DNA from: Dehalococcoidia bacterium
GTDB lineage: Bacteria; Chloroflexota; Dehalococcoidia; Lucifugimonadales; Lucifugimonadaceae
Direction of reading: 5' to 3'
Length of the DNA: 64,000 bases
Assembly: GCA_022824185.1 (NCBI GenBank)
Contig: JAJEAU010000007.1
Coordinates: 55,904-119,903 of the forward strand
The translations under genes and the position numbers were made by a program. The notes under the pieces were generated by a model. The model made no database searches. It saw nothing but the letters and a program-made list of their open reading frames with translations, and had not been told where the DNA came from. Of the stretch, positions 53,971 through 60,098 are shown piece by piece (the first letter of the stretch is position 1; every line of letters begins with the position of its first letter).

Positions 53971-54150
53971 TCAGGCGTTAGCCCAGTATCGTCTTCGCAT
54001 ACGCTTCCGGTTCCGCTCGGTATGCGAACCCGATGGCGTCCTTAGCGCCTCCGACACGCCAGCCAAGCGCGTCATCGCACCGCTGGCAACATCAACTTCG
54101 AGGTTGTCGCTCTTCGTGACTATGCAAGGTGGATGTGCGTGATGGCCCAT
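53971..54150 (-). pseudogene. Truncated copy of the cupin gene
   Basis: The frame from an ATG at 54150 gives 59 residues. The first 37 closely match the start of the intact cupin at 52594-53013: the shared pattern is C-x-x-TKSD-x-LEV-x-x-ASGAMTRLAGVSEAL. After that the match ends abruptly and the rest is a basic, low-information tail (...RNRKRMRRRYWANA). The cupin motifs HxH and HQP are absent. Its ATG overlaps the alcohol dehydrogenase TGA (TGATG), so it keeps the position of a cotranslated gene. Other frames of the tail contain further protein-like runs, suggesting stacked gene remnants from a deletion. Confidence 0.7.
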
Positions 54151-55232
54151 CACATCACCACCACCGACCGCAGCACCTCGCCCCGCTCCATCTTGTGGAA
54201 CGCCTCCTCGACGTCTCCAATCCCGATCGACTCCGACACAAACCCATCCAGGTCCAACCGCCCCTGCATGTAGAGATCGATATACATCGGAAAGTCTCGA
54301 GTAGGCAGACAGTCCCCGTACCACGACGACTTCAACTGTCCTCCTCGACCAAACACCTCGATCATCGGCAATTCGATCTTCATCTCCGGACTCGGCACAC
54401 CCACCAATACGACGGTGCCCGCCAAATCTCGAGCAAAGAACGCCTGCTCGTACGTCTGCGGAAGTCCCACAGCCTCGATGCACACATCGGCACCATTCCC
54501 ACCCGTAATCCCCTGTATCGCCTCCACCGCATCGACCTCACGAGAGTTCACCGTATGCGTCGCACCAAACCCCTTCGCCCACTCCAGCTTCCGATCATCG
54601 ATATCCACCGCAATGACCGTATGCGCTCCGGCCAGCTTCGCCCCCGCAATCGCCGCATCACCAACGCCACCGCATCCAAACACCGCAACTGAGTCGCCTC
54701 TCGAAACACCACCAGTATTGATCGCCGCACCAAGACCAGCCATGATCCCGCAGCCAATCAAACCCGCAGCCTTCGCATCCGCCTTCGGATCAACCTTCAC
54801 CGCCTGACCAGCCGCAACCAACGTCAACTCCGCAAACGCACCAATCCCTAAGGCCGGCGACAACGGTGTCCCATCCTCCAGCGTCATCGGCTGAGCCGCA
54901 TTCCGACTATCGAAGCAATACCAAGGCCGACCGCGCAGACACGACCGACAAGTGGCGCACGGTGCCCGCCACGCAACAATCACAAAATCCCCAGGCGCAA
55001 CATTGTCGACATCATCGCCGATCTTCTCGACAACGCCCGCAGCCTCGTGACCCAGGAAATACGGAAAATCATCCCCGATCGCACCTTCCCGATAGTGCAA
55101 GTCCGTATGACAAACCCCGCAGGCCTGCACTTTCACCAAAACCTCTCCCGGACCAGGATCCGGCACCAAAATCGTCTCCAACGACACCGGCGTACCCTTA
55201 CCCTTCGATAGAACCGCTTGCACCTTATTCAT
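54150..55232 (-). CDS. Zinc-dependent alcohol dehydrogenase (MDR family)
   Basis: A 360-residue medium-chain dehydrogenase. The catalytic zinc site is [13 protein letters not shown] with GHEAAGVV, the structural zinc lobe is [19 protein letters not shown], and the NAD-binding fold is [21 protein letters not shown]. The general class III-like sequence is close to S-(hydroxymethyl)mycothiol or formaldehyde-type dehydrogenases, but the substrate is not proven. Start at 55232 with GGAGG 5 nt upstream; a frame 4 codons longer is open. The truncated cupin copy begins within its stop codon. Confidence 0.9.
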   Translation of the reverse strand: MNKVQAVLSKGKGTPVSLETILVPDPGPGEVLVKVQACGVCHTDLHYREGAIGDDFPYFLGHEAAGVVEKIGDDVDNVAPGDFVIVAWRAPCATCRSCLRGRPWYCFDSRNAAQPMTLEDGTPLSPALGIGAFAELTLVAAGQAVKVDPKADAKAAGLIGCGIMAGLGAAINTGGVSRGDSVAVFGCGGVGDAAIAGAKLAGAHTVIAVDIDDRKLEWAKGFGATHTVNSREVDAVEAIQGITGGNGADVCIEAVGLPQTYEQAFFARDLAGTVVLVGVPSPEMKIELPMIEVFGRGGQLKSSWYGDCLPTRDFPMYIDLYMQGRLDLDGFVSESIGIGDVEEAFHKMERGEVLRSVVVM

Positions 55233-55289
55233 GCTGACCTCCACTTACCTTCCATAGACCCACGCCCATCTCCCATCAGGAATATCGGG

Positions 55290-55295
55290 ATTATA
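55290..55295 (-). promoter_or_regulatory. -10 promoter box (TATAAT) for the alcohol dehydrogenase gene
   Basis: A perfect TATAAT on the minus strand lies 57 nt before the ATG at 55232. A convincing -35 box is not seen because the adjacent sequence is a GC-rich hairpin array. Confidence 0.45.
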
Positions 55296-55312
55296 TGGCA
55301 TCCACCAAAAAG

Positions 55313-55410
55313 CCCCCTCCCGCATAGCAGCGGGAGAGGGCCGGGGCGGGGGCGAAGAGGAGGCTCAACCCCCGAGCCTATGGCCTATCCCCTCGGGGAG
55401 AAACTCCCCG
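55313..55410. repeat. Array of three GC-rich hairpins
   Basis: Three consecutive stem-loops fill the spacer between two minus-strand genes: CTCCCGC/GCGGGAG (55317-55336), AGGCTC/GAGCCT (55361-55379), and CGGGGAG-AAA-CTCCCCG (55394-55410). The last one abuts the stop of the DUF378-like gene and could terminate it. The pattern resembles the short dispersed palindromic repeats found between genes in many bacteria. Confidence 0.6.
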
Positions 55411-55617
55411 TCACAGTATCTCGCCTATCGCCGTCAAACTGACGACGCCGGCAATCGCAACCAGCACGTAGACGAGGCGAGAAAACGCGTTGACCTCCCC
55501 AAACTTCAACCCGCCTGCGACAAACGCAACCAGGTCCCACTTGAAAAGCCCAACCAATCCCCAGTTCAGTGCGCCCACAACGGCAAGAACGATCGCTATG
55601 ACTTGAATAATCTCCAT
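55411..55617 (-). CDS. DUF378 family small membrane protein
   Basis: A 68-residue protein with two hydrophobic segments (residues about 4-30 and 45-66). IIQVIAIVLAVVGALNWGLVGLF matches the DUF378 consensus with its NWG-x-VG motif. AAGGAG lies about 9 nt before the ATG. It is divergent from the B12-binding regulator gene, and the inverted repeat at 55645 sits 28 nt upstream of its start, so it is a candidate target of that regulator. The function of DUF378 is unknown. Confidence 0.82.
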   Translation of the reverse strand: MEIIQVIAIVLAVVGALNWGLVGLFKWDLVAFVAGGLKFGEVNAFSRLVYVLVAIAGVVSLTAIGEIL

Positions 55618-55644
55618 CTCAGTTACTCCTTGAAGCTCTTATCG

Positions 55645-55668
55645 CTATGTTGTATATTCATAACATAG
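55645..55668. promoter_or_regulatory. Candidate operator: 7-bp inverted repeat in the divergent promoter of the B12-domain regulator
   Basis: CTATGTT and AACATAG form a perfect inverted repeat with a 10-nt spacer. The spacer contains TATATTCA, which recurs as TATATTCAACACAT at 55686-55699, so there is one palindrome plus a related half-site. It lies between the starts of the DUF378 gene (minus) and the regulator (plus), in the most AT-rich stretch nearby. The arrangement suits autoregulation. Confidence 0.5.
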
Positions 55669-55723
55669 TGTTCTTTTCTGCCTAATATATTCAACACATC
55701 TAACTCCACGAGACCGTAGACCC

Positions 55724-56605
55724 ATGACCACCAAAGAGCAACTAGCCGAAATCCGCGACCGATACGTCGACGCGCTGTCTGACGCCGATCCAGACGCCGC
55801 CCGCGCCATCATCCAAGACGCCATCGACAACGGCGCCACGACCCCTCAGATCTACCTCTCGGTCCTCACGCCTGCACAAGTCAAAATCGGCGAACTTTGG
55901 CACCGCGGCACCATCAACTCCGCTCAGGAGCACCTCGCTACCGCCATCACCATGCAAATGCTCGACATGCAGCGACAGGCCGCAAAACCTCGGCCGCCTC
56001 GTGGTCTCCGAGCGCTCGTAACTCCCGTCGAAGGCGAAGCGCACTTCATCGGAGCAAGAATGTTCGCCGACCTCCTCGTCATGGATGGATGGGATGTCGA
56101 TTTCTTCTGGATGGGATCCCCAATCCAAGATCTGATCCAATACATCCAAGGCCGACGCGTCGATCTCCTCGGCCTGTCGACCACAATGCCGGAATACATG
56201 GCCAACGCCAGAGAAATCGCCTCTCAGATTAGCGAACTTCCTCCGCCTCGACCGAAAATCCTCCTCGGCGGCGCAGCTGTCCGCGATCTCACCAACGTTG
56301 ACATGCACGAAATCGACGGCGTCGTCACCAACGTCGCCGAAGCCGCAAACCAAGCTCGCGTGTTAGTCGGATACACCGAAGAATCTCCAACCCTCGACCA
56401 ACTGCTCGTTACCATAGGTCAAAACGTCCGAACCGCCCGAACCGCAAACAAACTCACCCAAAAACAACTCTCCGAATCATCAGGCCTCGACCGCACCTAC
56501 ATCAGCCTCGTAGAACACGGAAAACAGAACCTCACAATAGGCGCAATGCTCAAGATCGCAGATGCGCTAAACGTCCCAATCAACAACCTCCTCCACGCGG
56601 ATTGA
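55724..56605 (+). CDS. Candidate cobalamin-binding light-sensing regulator with C-terminal XRE-type HTH
   Basis: A 293-residue cytoplasmic regulator. Residues about 5-85 match the cap of B12-binding modules; LWHRGTINSAQEHLA has W59 followed exactly 9 residues later by E69-H70, the W-x9-EH signature of CarH-type photoreceptors. Residues about 95-215 are the Rossmann-like B12 domain, with E105-x-H107-x-x-G110, H107 being the likely lower axial ligand. VDLLGLSTTMPEYM and KILLGGAAV complete the fold. Residues about 232-288 form an XRE-type helix-turn-helix (LTQKQLSESSGLDRTYISLVE). In CarH the DNA-binding domain is an N-terminal MerR type. Binding of adenosylcobalamin and light response are inference; a redox- or B12-sensing role is also possible. 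cobT lies about 1 kb downstream. Confidence 0.82.
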   Translation: MTTKEQLAEIRDRYVDALSDADPDAARAIIQDAIDNGATTPQIYLSVLTPAQVKIGELWHRGTINSAQEHLATAITMQMLDMQRQAAKPRPPRGLRALVTPVEGEAHFIGARMFADLLVMDGWDVDFFWMGSPIQDLIQYIQGRRVDLLGLSTTMPEYMANAREIASQISELPPPRPKILLGGAAVRDLTNVDMHEIDGVVTNVAEAANQARVLVGYTEESPTLDQLLVTIGQNVRTARTANKLTQKQLSESSGLDRTYISLVEHGKQNLTIGAMLKIADALNVPINNLLHAD

Positions 56606-56656
56606 ACCAGCCTCAGCACCCCCGATATCGGTCGCGACAGTCATCCCACGCCAAAG

Positions 56657-56682
56657 AATCGTACCGGCCACTTCGTACGATT
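56657..56682. promoter_or_regulatory. Candidate operator: 8-bp inverted repeat upstream of the lipoprotein-like gene
   Basis: AATCGTAC and GTACGATT are perfectly complementary around a 10-nt spacer (CGGCCACTTC), 65 nt before the ATG at 56747. It is unrelated in sequence to the CTATGTT repeat but has the same spacer length. It has no U-tract, so it is more like an operator than a terminator. Confidence 0.4.
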
Positions 56683-56746
56683 GTCTGCAGGGAACAATTT
56701 CCCGCTCTCCGTCGTCTCTTACATATACCTAGACGAGAAAATTCAC

Positions 56747-57445
56747 ATGCCCACACGATCACTGACACATCAAACCCGACGCCTAACGCGCACCGTAGCA
56801 ATATTGATGCTCGGTATCGTCGTAGCAATCCCCTCGATCGCCTGCGGAGATACTGACGTTTCTAAACCAGAACCCACTACGCAAGCCCAAACCGCGCCAA
56901 CAACCGCGCCAACCGCTACTTCCATACCCACCGTCGTGGCAGAGCCTGACGACGAACACGATTCCGACGCGTCCAGCGGTGAGGATGACGACACGGTAAG
57001 CAACACAAACCAGATCGCCGGCGGCTATACATTCGATTGGTCGGAGAACCAAGCCTTCAAAGATGCCGAGCCACTCAACATCATCACTTGGGAATCCGGT
57101 CCGACTCTTGGTCTCGGCGAACTCTACGGCGAAGCCACCATCAACGACGACGCCATACCCTTCGAACCGATGCTCGGCGAAGGCGCCGCACTCGCCATCT
57201 ATCACGTCAACTACGACTCCGAACCGATGCTCGTGCTGCTACCCAATCTTGGACCAACCATGGTCTGGGAAACCGACCTCACCGTAGCCGAGATGGACTA
57301 CGAAATCGACGGTCAGACCTTAACCTTCCGCGCCTACTCACCCCTACTCTTCGACATCAACTCGGCCGACATCAAACTCCGAATCTACGGCTACGACAAC
57401 AACGCCCCCTCACTTCTAGCCATAAGCGACATAAACCCCGAGTAA
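56747..57445 (+). CDS. Hypothetical lipoprotein-like secreted protein
   Basis: A 232-residue protein from the ATG at 56747, beginning with a basic stretch, a hydrophobic core (TVAILMLGIVVAIPSIAC), then a Thr/Pro/Ala-rich linker (about residues 42-65) and an acidic Asp/Ser region. The cysteine after SIA could be a lipobox, although the -3 residue is serine rather than leucine. The soluble C-terminal part (about 85-232) is globular and rich in aromatic residues (YTFDWSENQAFKDAEP) but matches no family I know. The frame is open 22 codons further upstream. Confidence 0.65.
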   Translation: MPTRSLTHQTRRLTRTVAILMLGIVVAIPSIACGDTDVSKPEPTTQAQTAPTTAPTATSIPTVVAEPDDEHDSDASSGEDDDTVSNTNQIAGGYTFDWSENQAFKDAEPLNIITWESGPTLGLGELYGEATINDDAIPFEPMLGEGAALAIYHVNYDSEPMLVLLPNLGPTMVWETDLTVAEMDYEIDGQTLTFRAYSPLLFDINSADIKLRIYGYDNNAPSLLAISDINPE

Positions 57446-57474
57446 ACCACACCCCCCTCGCGCAGCGTAAGAGG

Positions 57475-57507
57475 CCGTGAGACGGCGCACGCAACGCCGT
57501 CTCACGG
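57475..57507. terminator. Strong hairpin between the lipoprotein-like gene and cobT
   Basis: CCGTGAGACGGCG and CGCCGTCTCACGG form a perfect 13-bp stem with a 7-nt loop, 30 nt after the lipoprotein-like stop and 30 nt before the cobT ATG. It likely terminates the upstream transcript, though no long U-tract follows. Confidence 0.6.
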
Positions 57508-57524
57508 GGATGCCACACCCAAAA

Positions 57525-57530
57525 TATGAT
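57525..57530 (+). promoter_or_regulatory. -10 promoter box (TATGAT) for cobT, predicted leaderless
   Basis: TATGAT ends 6 nt before the ATG at 57537, which is the start giving the normal CobT N-terminus. No Shine-Dalgarno sequence or cobalamin riboswitch is visible upstream. Confidence 0.5.
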
Positions 57531-57536
57531 CTAACC

Positions 57537-58760
57537 ATGCACCCCGCTGACATCCAGCGAGCCCTCGACTCCAAAACCAAACCCGTCGGCTCCCTCGGAC
57601 GTCTCGAACAACTCGCCGCACAGATCGCAACGCTCCAAGGCACGCTCAACCCGAGCATGTCCACCTGCCAGCTCATCATCTTCGGAGCCGACCACGGCAT
57701 CGCGGCCCAAGGCGTCTCCGCATACCCATCCGAAGTCACCCGCCAAATGGTCCTGAACCTCCTCTCCGGAGGCGCAGCCGCAAACGTAATCGCAAACGCC
57801 CTAAACATCCCCATCCAAATCATCGACTCCGGAATCGCAGGCGACCCGATCGACCATCCCAACTTCCTAAACCGCCGCATAGCACCCGGCACCTCCGACT
57901 TCTCCCTCGGCCCGGCAATGACCCCCGACCAATACCAGCTAGCCACCACCCACGGCACCATCCTTTTCCCGTCCCCTTCTCAGAGACCATTGCAAGACTG
58001 TGCAAACGAAGTAGGGAAGGCGGAGCCTCCGTCCCCTTTCGAGGCGAAAGGGGACGCGAGCGAGCGAAGCGAGACCGCAGGGGCATGCGGGCGTGGACGA
58101 GGGGCTAGAGGGACTCAGCCGAGTTCCGCGCCTTCGAATCAGCCACCTGTGTCAGAGATACCTATTCCTCCCTCGTCAACCAGCGCAATCAAAAGCGCCT
58201 CAACAACCCCCGACGCCATCTGCTTCGGCGAAATCGGCATCGCAAACACCGCATCCGCATCCATCATCGCCCACAAGATCCTCAACATCCCCCTTCAAGA
58301 TCTAGTCGGCCCCGGCACAGGCCTAGACGACTCAGGCGTCCAACACAAACTAGCAGTCCTCACCAAATCCGCATCCCGAACTCCGACTCCCCTCGACGCC
58401 CAAACCACCCTAACCGAATACGGCGGCTTCGAAATCGCAATGATGGCCGCAGCCATCCAAGCCGCAGCCAACGCCAAACGCCTAGTCATCATCGACGGCT
58501 TCATCGCAACCGCCGCCGCAATCGCAGCCCTAGACTCCAAACCCTCAATCACCAACGCCCTAGTCTTCTCCCACCGCTCTGGCGAACGCGGCCATGACGC
58601 CATGCTCCAAGCCCTAAACGCCAATCCCCTCCTAGACCTCGATATGCGACTAGGCGAAGGAACCGGCTCCCTGCTTGCCTGGCCCATCATCAAATCCGCC
58701 GCCGCAATCCTAAACAACATGGCAACCTTCGAATCCGCCGGAGTAAGCACCAAAACCTGA
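57537..58760 (+). CDS. cobT: Nicotinate-nucleotide-dimethylbenzimidazole phosphoribosyltransferase with an internal insertion
   Basis: CobT makes alpha-ribazole phosphate, the lower-ligand precursor of cobalamin. The protein is about 407 residues, longer than the usual 340-360. Conserved parts are ALDSKTKPVGSLGRLE at the N-terminus, IIFGADHGIAAQGVSAYP, CFGEIGIANTASASIIAH (canonical GEMGIGNTT region), VGPGTGLDDSGVQHK, VFSHRSGERGH, and DMRLGEGTGSLLAWPI with the catalytic Glu. Between HGTILFPSP and the CFGEIG strand lie about 70 extra, low-complexity residues encoded by a palindrome-rich insertion. The start at 57537 follows a close -10 box. It probably forms a transcript with cobS. Confidence 0.9.
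   Translation: MHPADIQRALDSKTKPVGSLGRLEQLAAQIATLQGTLNPSMSTCQLIIFGADHGIAAQGVSAYPSEVTRQMVLNLLSGGAAANVIANALNIPIQIIDSGIAGDPIDHPNFLNRRIAPGTSDFSLGPAMTPDQYQLATTHGTILFPSPSQRPLQDCANEVGKAEPPSPFEAKGDASERSETAGACGRGRGARGTQPSSAPSNQPPVSEIPIPPSSTSAIKSASTTPDAICFGEIGIANTASASIIAHKILNIPLQDLVGPGTGLDDSGVQHKLAVLTKSASRTPTPLDAQTTLTEYGGFEIAMMAAAIQAAANAKRLVIIDGFIATAAAIAALDSKPSITNALVFSHRSGERGHDAMLQALNANPLLDLDMRLGEGTGSLLAWPIIKSAAAILNNMATFESAGVSTKT
57968..58178 (+). repeat. Palindrome-rich insertion in frame within cobT
   Basis: About 210 nt (limits approximate) interrupts the conserved CobT sequence without stops. It contains CGGAG-C-CTCCG at 58021-58031 and a perfect stem GTCCCCTTTCG/CGAAAGGGGAC with a 3-nt loop at 58031-58055. 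The words CGTCCCCTT occur at 57970 and 58030. The encoded peptide is rich in Ser, Pro, Gly, Glu and Arg. It looks like a small dispersed repeat element that inserted in frame and is tolerated as a loop. Confidence 0.65.
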
Positions 58761-58774
58761 TCCCGCAACTCCCT

Positions 58775-58815
58775 CCCTCTTGCCCAAGGGCGAACAAAAA
58801 GAGGGTTCACAACCC
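58775..58815 (+). other. Nested hairpins immediately upstream of cobS
   Basis: CCCTCTT/AAGAGGG (58775-58781, 58799-58805) encloses GCCC-AA-GGGC (58782-58791), and GGGTT-CAC-AACCC (58803-58815) abuts the cobS ATG. This may slow or gate translation initiation, or be leftover repeat sequence. No Shine-Dalgarno site is exposed. Confidence 0.4.
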
Positions 58816-59586
58816 ATGCTCTCCGCCATCCGCAACGAACTCAAAACCTTCGCCCTAGCCACCCACTTCCTAACCCGAATCCCCACGGGCATCGACGTCG
58901 ACTTCACCCCCGAACGACTCCGCAACGCCGCCCGGTACTACCCCGTAGTCGGTGCAATCATCGGAACAGTCGCCGCAGCCGCCTTCTACATCCCTGACCT
59001 AATCCTCCCAACGCTCATCGCCGTCATCATCGCAACCGCCGCAACCGCACTCCTCACCGGCGCTTTCCACGAAGACGGACTTGCCGACACCTTCGACGGC
59101 ATCAGCGGCGCATACGACCGCGCCCGTTCCCTCGAAATCATGCACGACTCCCGCATCGGCACATTCGGAGCCCTCGCACTAATCCTCGTCATCACCCTCA
59201 AAATCGCCGCCCTCACATCCCTCTCTGACACCACGACAATCATCACCGCCCTAATCGCCGCCCACATCGTCTCCCGCACCTCAATCGTCATCGTCCAAGC
59301 CACATCCAACTACGCCCGAGAATCCGGCATCGCAGGACCCCAAGACCAACGCCCTCCCCTCATCAACACCATCATCGCCACCATCACCGCCCTAATCACC
59401 ATCGCCGCAACAGCCCTAATCCTCTCCCCCATCGCCGCCATCCTTGCCACCGCCGGCGCCATCACCGCCCACACCCTGATCCGCCTCTACTTCCAACCCA
59501 AACTAAAAGGCCACACCGGCGACACCCTAGGCGCAACCCAACAAATCACCGAACTAGGCATCTACATCGCCCTAGCAACCACCTAA
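58816..59586 (+). CDS. cobS: Adenosylcobinamide-GDP ribazoletransferase
   Basis: CobS joins adenosylcobinamide-GDP with alpha-ribazole in the last steps of cobalamin synthesis at the membrane. About 256 residues with many hydrophobic helices. FATAL-like FALATHFLTRIPTG at the N-terminus, YYPVVGAIIG, GAFHEDGLADTFDGISG, and IMHDSRIGTFG carry the expected acidic/basic active-site residues. The ATG at 58816 was chosen over an upstream TTG at 58780. Coding is extremely C-rich on the plus strand. Its stop overlaps the convergent cobU stop by 4 nt. Confidence 0.93.
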   Translation: MLSAIRNELKTFALATHFLTRIPTGIDVDFTPERLRNAARYYPVVGAIIGTVAAAAFYIPDLILPTLIAVIIATAATALLTGAFHEDGLADTFDGISGAYDRARSLEIMHDSRIGTFGALALILVITLKIAALTSLSDTTTIITALIAAHIVSRTSIVIVQATSNYARESGIAGPQDQRPPLINTIIATITALITIAATALILSPIAAILATAGAITAHTLIRLYFQPKLKGHTGDTLGATQQITELGIYIALATT

Positions 59587-60098
59587 TCCCCCTTAACAAC
59601 AACCGGCAATCCCGCAACCATAAACAACACCCGATCACAAACCGACGCCACTCGCTGGTTCATCCGACCATGCGCATCCCGAAAATCCCGACCCAGCTCC
59701 GTATCCGGAACCAACCCCAACCCGATCTCGTTCGACACCAAAATCAACTCCCCCTCGACGCCCGACTCCAACACCGACACCAACCTCTCGACATCCGCCT
59801 CCACATCCCGCTCTTCCAGCATCAGATTATTCAGCCAAAGCGTCAAACAGTCCAGCAAGACCACCCGACCTTCCCGACACTCCCGCTCGATCACATCCCA
59901 AACCTCCACCGCCTCCTCCACCGTCCTCCAAGACGCATCCCGATCCTCCCGATGCCGACCAATCCGCTCCCGCATCCCCTCATCAAACCCCACCGCAGTA
60001 GCCACAAAAACCCGATCCCCCGACAACGACTCCCCCAACTCCAAAGCAAACCCACTCTTCCCAGAACGGGCACCGCCAAGTATGAAGGTTCTAGCCAC
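59583..60098 (-). CDS. cobU: Adenosylcobinamide kinase/adenosylcobinamide-phosphate guanylyltransferase
   Basis: CobU phosphorylates adenosylcobinamide and then attaches GMP, activating it for CobS. The 171-residue protein has the P-loop FILGGARSGKSGFALELGE, VATAVGFDEGMRERIGRHREDR with the guanylylated histidine, VVLLDCLTLWLNNL, and LVSNEIGLGLVPDTELGRDFRD. It starts at GTG inside the last 8 nt of mcrC (frames differ), so it is translated downstream of the restriction locus, on the opposite strand from its partners cobT and cobS. Confidence 0.94.
   Translation of the reverse strand: MARTFILGGARSGKSGFALELGESLSGDRVFVATAVGFDEGMRERIGRHREDRDASWRTVEEAVEVWDVIERECREGRVVLLDCLTLWLNNLMLEERDVEADVERLVSVLESGVEGELILVSNEIGLGLVPDTELGRDFRDAHGRMNQRVASVCDRVLFMVAGLPVVVKGD

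Noticed and set aside
53971..54483. Full 170-residue reading of the frame containing the truncated cupin
   Set aside because: The part before 54150 is antisense-like nonsense from the overlapping alcohol dehydrogenase gene; only the section from the ATG at 54150 resembles the cupin.
57446..57536. A cobalamin riboswitch upstream of cobT
   Set aside because: Only about 90 nt is available, mostly taken by a 13-bp hairpin; no B12-box-like sequence was seen.
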